NCBI GenBank assembly: GCA_963277665.1
Contig: OY728137.1
Location: 1,170,462,670-1,170,526,669 of the forward strand
Direction of reading: 5' to 3'
DNA: 64,000 nt
From: Viscum album
Lineage: Eukaryota; Streptophyta; Magnoliopsida; Santalales; Viscaceae
The notes under the pieces were generated by a model, which was not told the DNA's origin, did no database searches, and saw only the letters and a list, made by a program, of their open reading frames with translations. Below are positions 62,325 through 64,000 of this stretch, piece after piece. The translations under genes were made by a program, and so were the position numbers. Every line of letters begins with the position of its first letter. Within the stretch, counting starts at the first letter, position 1.

Positions 62325-62621
62325 GATGAACTTCAAGAGAAGCAGACACAATGATCTTTTATTCCTAATGGTAGTATGGACATCCTGGCCACTACTTTGG
62401 GAAAGGCCGAACACCCTGACTGTGTTAGAGGATATCAGGTGGGTGTTAGTATTCAAAAGGGTTTTGGTATGATTAAGCAATCAAGAGACCAAGAAATATA
62501 TTCCTTAGAAGTAGAGCTAAAGGAAATGAAACAATATATGGGTGATCAAATTCAAGAACCAGTGCATAAGGCTTTGTTAGAACACATGGAAAGATAGTTA
62601 CAGTCTGGGCAGCCTTCCCAA

Positions 62622-63200
62622 GTATATTATTTATTTGTTGTTAATTTATCTATTTTATAAATTATAAACACTAATATATCTTTTTCAATTTTCATCCTTC
62701 CCACCCTACTCACCCAGTCTACCCATCCCCATAGCCTACCCACTCAGTATGAGTAGCCTTCAAAGGTATATTATTTATTTGTTATCAGTTTTTCTATTTT
62801 ATAAATTATAATAATGAATATAACCTTTTCATTTTTCAGCCTTCCCAACTCGCTCACCTGGACTACCCTACCCCATCTGCCTACCGCACCCCATATGATC
62901 AGCCTTCCCAGGTATATTAATTATTTGCTATCAGTTTTTCTATTTTTTAAATTATAATTACTAATAAAACAATTTCATTTTTCAGCCTTCCCAGTCTTCT
63001 CACCCAGTCTACCTTGCCCCATCTGCCTACCCTCCCCGTATGAGAAGCCTTCCTAGTTATATTATTTATTTGTTTTTAGTTTTTCTATTTTATAAATTAT
63101 TAACACTATTATAACTTTTTCATTTTTTATCCTTCCCAGCATTCTCACTCAGACTACCATACCCCATCTACTTACATTGATTATCCACTACCTCGCTCGG
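62622..63200 (+). repeat. Tandem exon-intron array (72-nt exon plus 74-nt intron)
   Basis: Four introns of 74 nt each (62622-62695, 62766-62839, 62912-62985, 63057-63130) alternate with homologous exons of 70-72 nt (62696, 62840, 62986, 63131 onward). The best exon, 62840-62911, encodes 24 residues ending DQPSQ, in phase 0 on both sides. Other copies share PSQ-x-H-x-DY-TPSAY. Introns begin GTATAT and end TTTTTCAG; acceptors of copies 1 and 4 (CAT, TAT) and the donor of the last intron (TT) have mutated. Unit spacing is 144-146 bases. Confidence 0.85.
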
Positions 63201-64000
63201 ACCAAGACGTATATTGTGAGTTGTTTTCTGGATATCCTCACATTCATATGGTTGTGTAAGGACTCGTGGTTTATTTGGGGGATTCTATACATCACCAGCC
63301 TATGCATATGGGTTAGGCTAGAGTAATAGTACTCGATATTGTAGATCCTAAAGTTCTACTACAATTTCCTATGGCAGAGAACACCAGAGTTGGGGATTGT
63401 GTGGGACAATTTTTACTTTGGTCAACTTGTTTTCTTAGTAATATTTCATATGAGTTATTTTTTAAATATTAATTACAAATGATTCAAAATTAATTATAAT
63501 GTTTTCTGACATGTAACTTATATAGGATTATCTGAAAGCAAAAGAAGCTGCACAAATGAAACAAAATGTTCAGGATCAATTGAATGTAGATACTTCAGAT
63601 ATTTCTCATGGGATACAAAGATTATCACATTAATATTCATCATTGAATTATATCTATGTGTTTCGAATGAAAAATGATATATGATGAATAGAATATTCAC
63701 TGAGATTACTCAAAGAAGATATCAGGCATCTAGTTGATTTTGAAGAGGTTATCTAGAATGTTGTGCAGTTTTTTACCATGTATGTAAATTGAAATTTTTA
63801 TTTGTATTTCTTTAATATAGTATTATTTTAATTTGACTCACTATATATTCTTTCTAAATTAGGTATGTACCAAATCCTATTCTAAAAAATGAAAGTATAT
63901 AAATTAACATTTTTGTAGATTTAGAATTTATTTCCATAGAATTGAAATATGTGATGAATCCTTAAAGAGTTGCATATATGTGTGATAGATTATCACATAC

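Larger units (their letters stand above)
61213..64000 (+). pseudogene. CACTA second gene (TnpA-like, with DUF8039/Ulp1-like C-terminal part), multi-exon, continues past window
   Basis: It starts 166 bases after the transposase stop. The ATG at 61213 begins a short exon to 61247, with an intron to 61353. The next exon contains RVYIDFDDDNNEIGRNVVQF, the plant En/Spm accessory-protein start. Exons from 61717 (LKYPFTYEDTWKRFVEN) and 61981 (NLSHGGYSYLDWKMM) follow, then one at 62325-62621 with AEHPDCVRGYQVGV and a coiled-coil-like EVELKEMKQY. A repeated-exon array runs to about 63200. After it, ARVIVLDIVDPKVLLQFP and a GDCVGQFLLW block resemble the DUF8039-type domain of CACTA proteins. Later exons (63526 on) look Ulp1-related. 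Several in-frame stops mark it as decayed. Confidence 0.78.

Noticed and set aside
1..64000. CRISPR array, bacterial operon or phage-like system
   Set aside because: The regular repeats found are LTR arrays or exon-intron units; no cas-like gene, ribosome-binding sites or prokaryotic gene packing is present.

Overview
The window looks like repeat-rich intergenic DNA of a large flowering-plant genome. Every coding trace I can recognise belongs to a plant transposable element: Ty3/gypsy retrotransposons of the Tekay/Del chromovirus type, a long non-coding LTR element, and a CACTA (En/Spm) DNA transposon. I see no host gene, rRNA operon, CRISPR array or bacterial-style operon. The first 10 kb is GC-richer; the rest is strongly AT-rich and decayed. 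The sequence does not let me name a species.

Region 1 (1-10004) is a Tekay-like element on the + strand, called T1 here. It has a 5' LTR cut by the window edge (1-2700), a tRNA-Met-type primer site, gag, protease, a reverse transcriptase/RNase H block lacking almost all of the reverse transcriptase, an integrase with a chromodomain-like tail, a purine tract, and a complete 3.3-kb 3' LTR (6665-10004). More than a dozen in-frame stops interrupt it, but I found no frameshift.

Region 2 (10005-40683) is a nest. Element A (minus strand) has its 3' LTR remnant at 10005-10784, where T1 appears to have landed, and its 5' LTR at 38421-40683. Element B (minus strand; LTRs at 15161-29945 and 34722-38012, pol and gag between) sits inside A's gag. 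Element C (17861-29390), with two 4.9-kb LTRs around a 1.7-kb non-coding core, sits inside B's left LTR and is flanked by a 5-bp duplication, TATAT. C's LTR pair is similar and B's pair is strongly diverged, which fits the order A, then B, then C. C carries hairpin-forming repeats, a second 200-bp repeat array and a tRNA-like RNA polymerase III promoter.

Region 3 (40684-57775) is mostly decayed sequence. It holds a minus-strand trio of C-type hairpin repeats near 44.2 kb, a plus-strand gypsy element D (LTR end, primer site, gag zinc knuckle, protease, start of RT), and a C-like LTR, E, which starts at 52457 and cuts D's reverse transcriptase.

Region 4 (57776-64000) is a CACTA transposon on the + strand, running out of the window. 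It has a decayed TNP2-type transposase gene (57776-61046) and a second, intron-rich TnpA-like gene (from 61213). The second gene contains a tandem array in which a 72-nt exon and a 74-nt phase-0 intron were amplified together; this is the most unusual structure I found.
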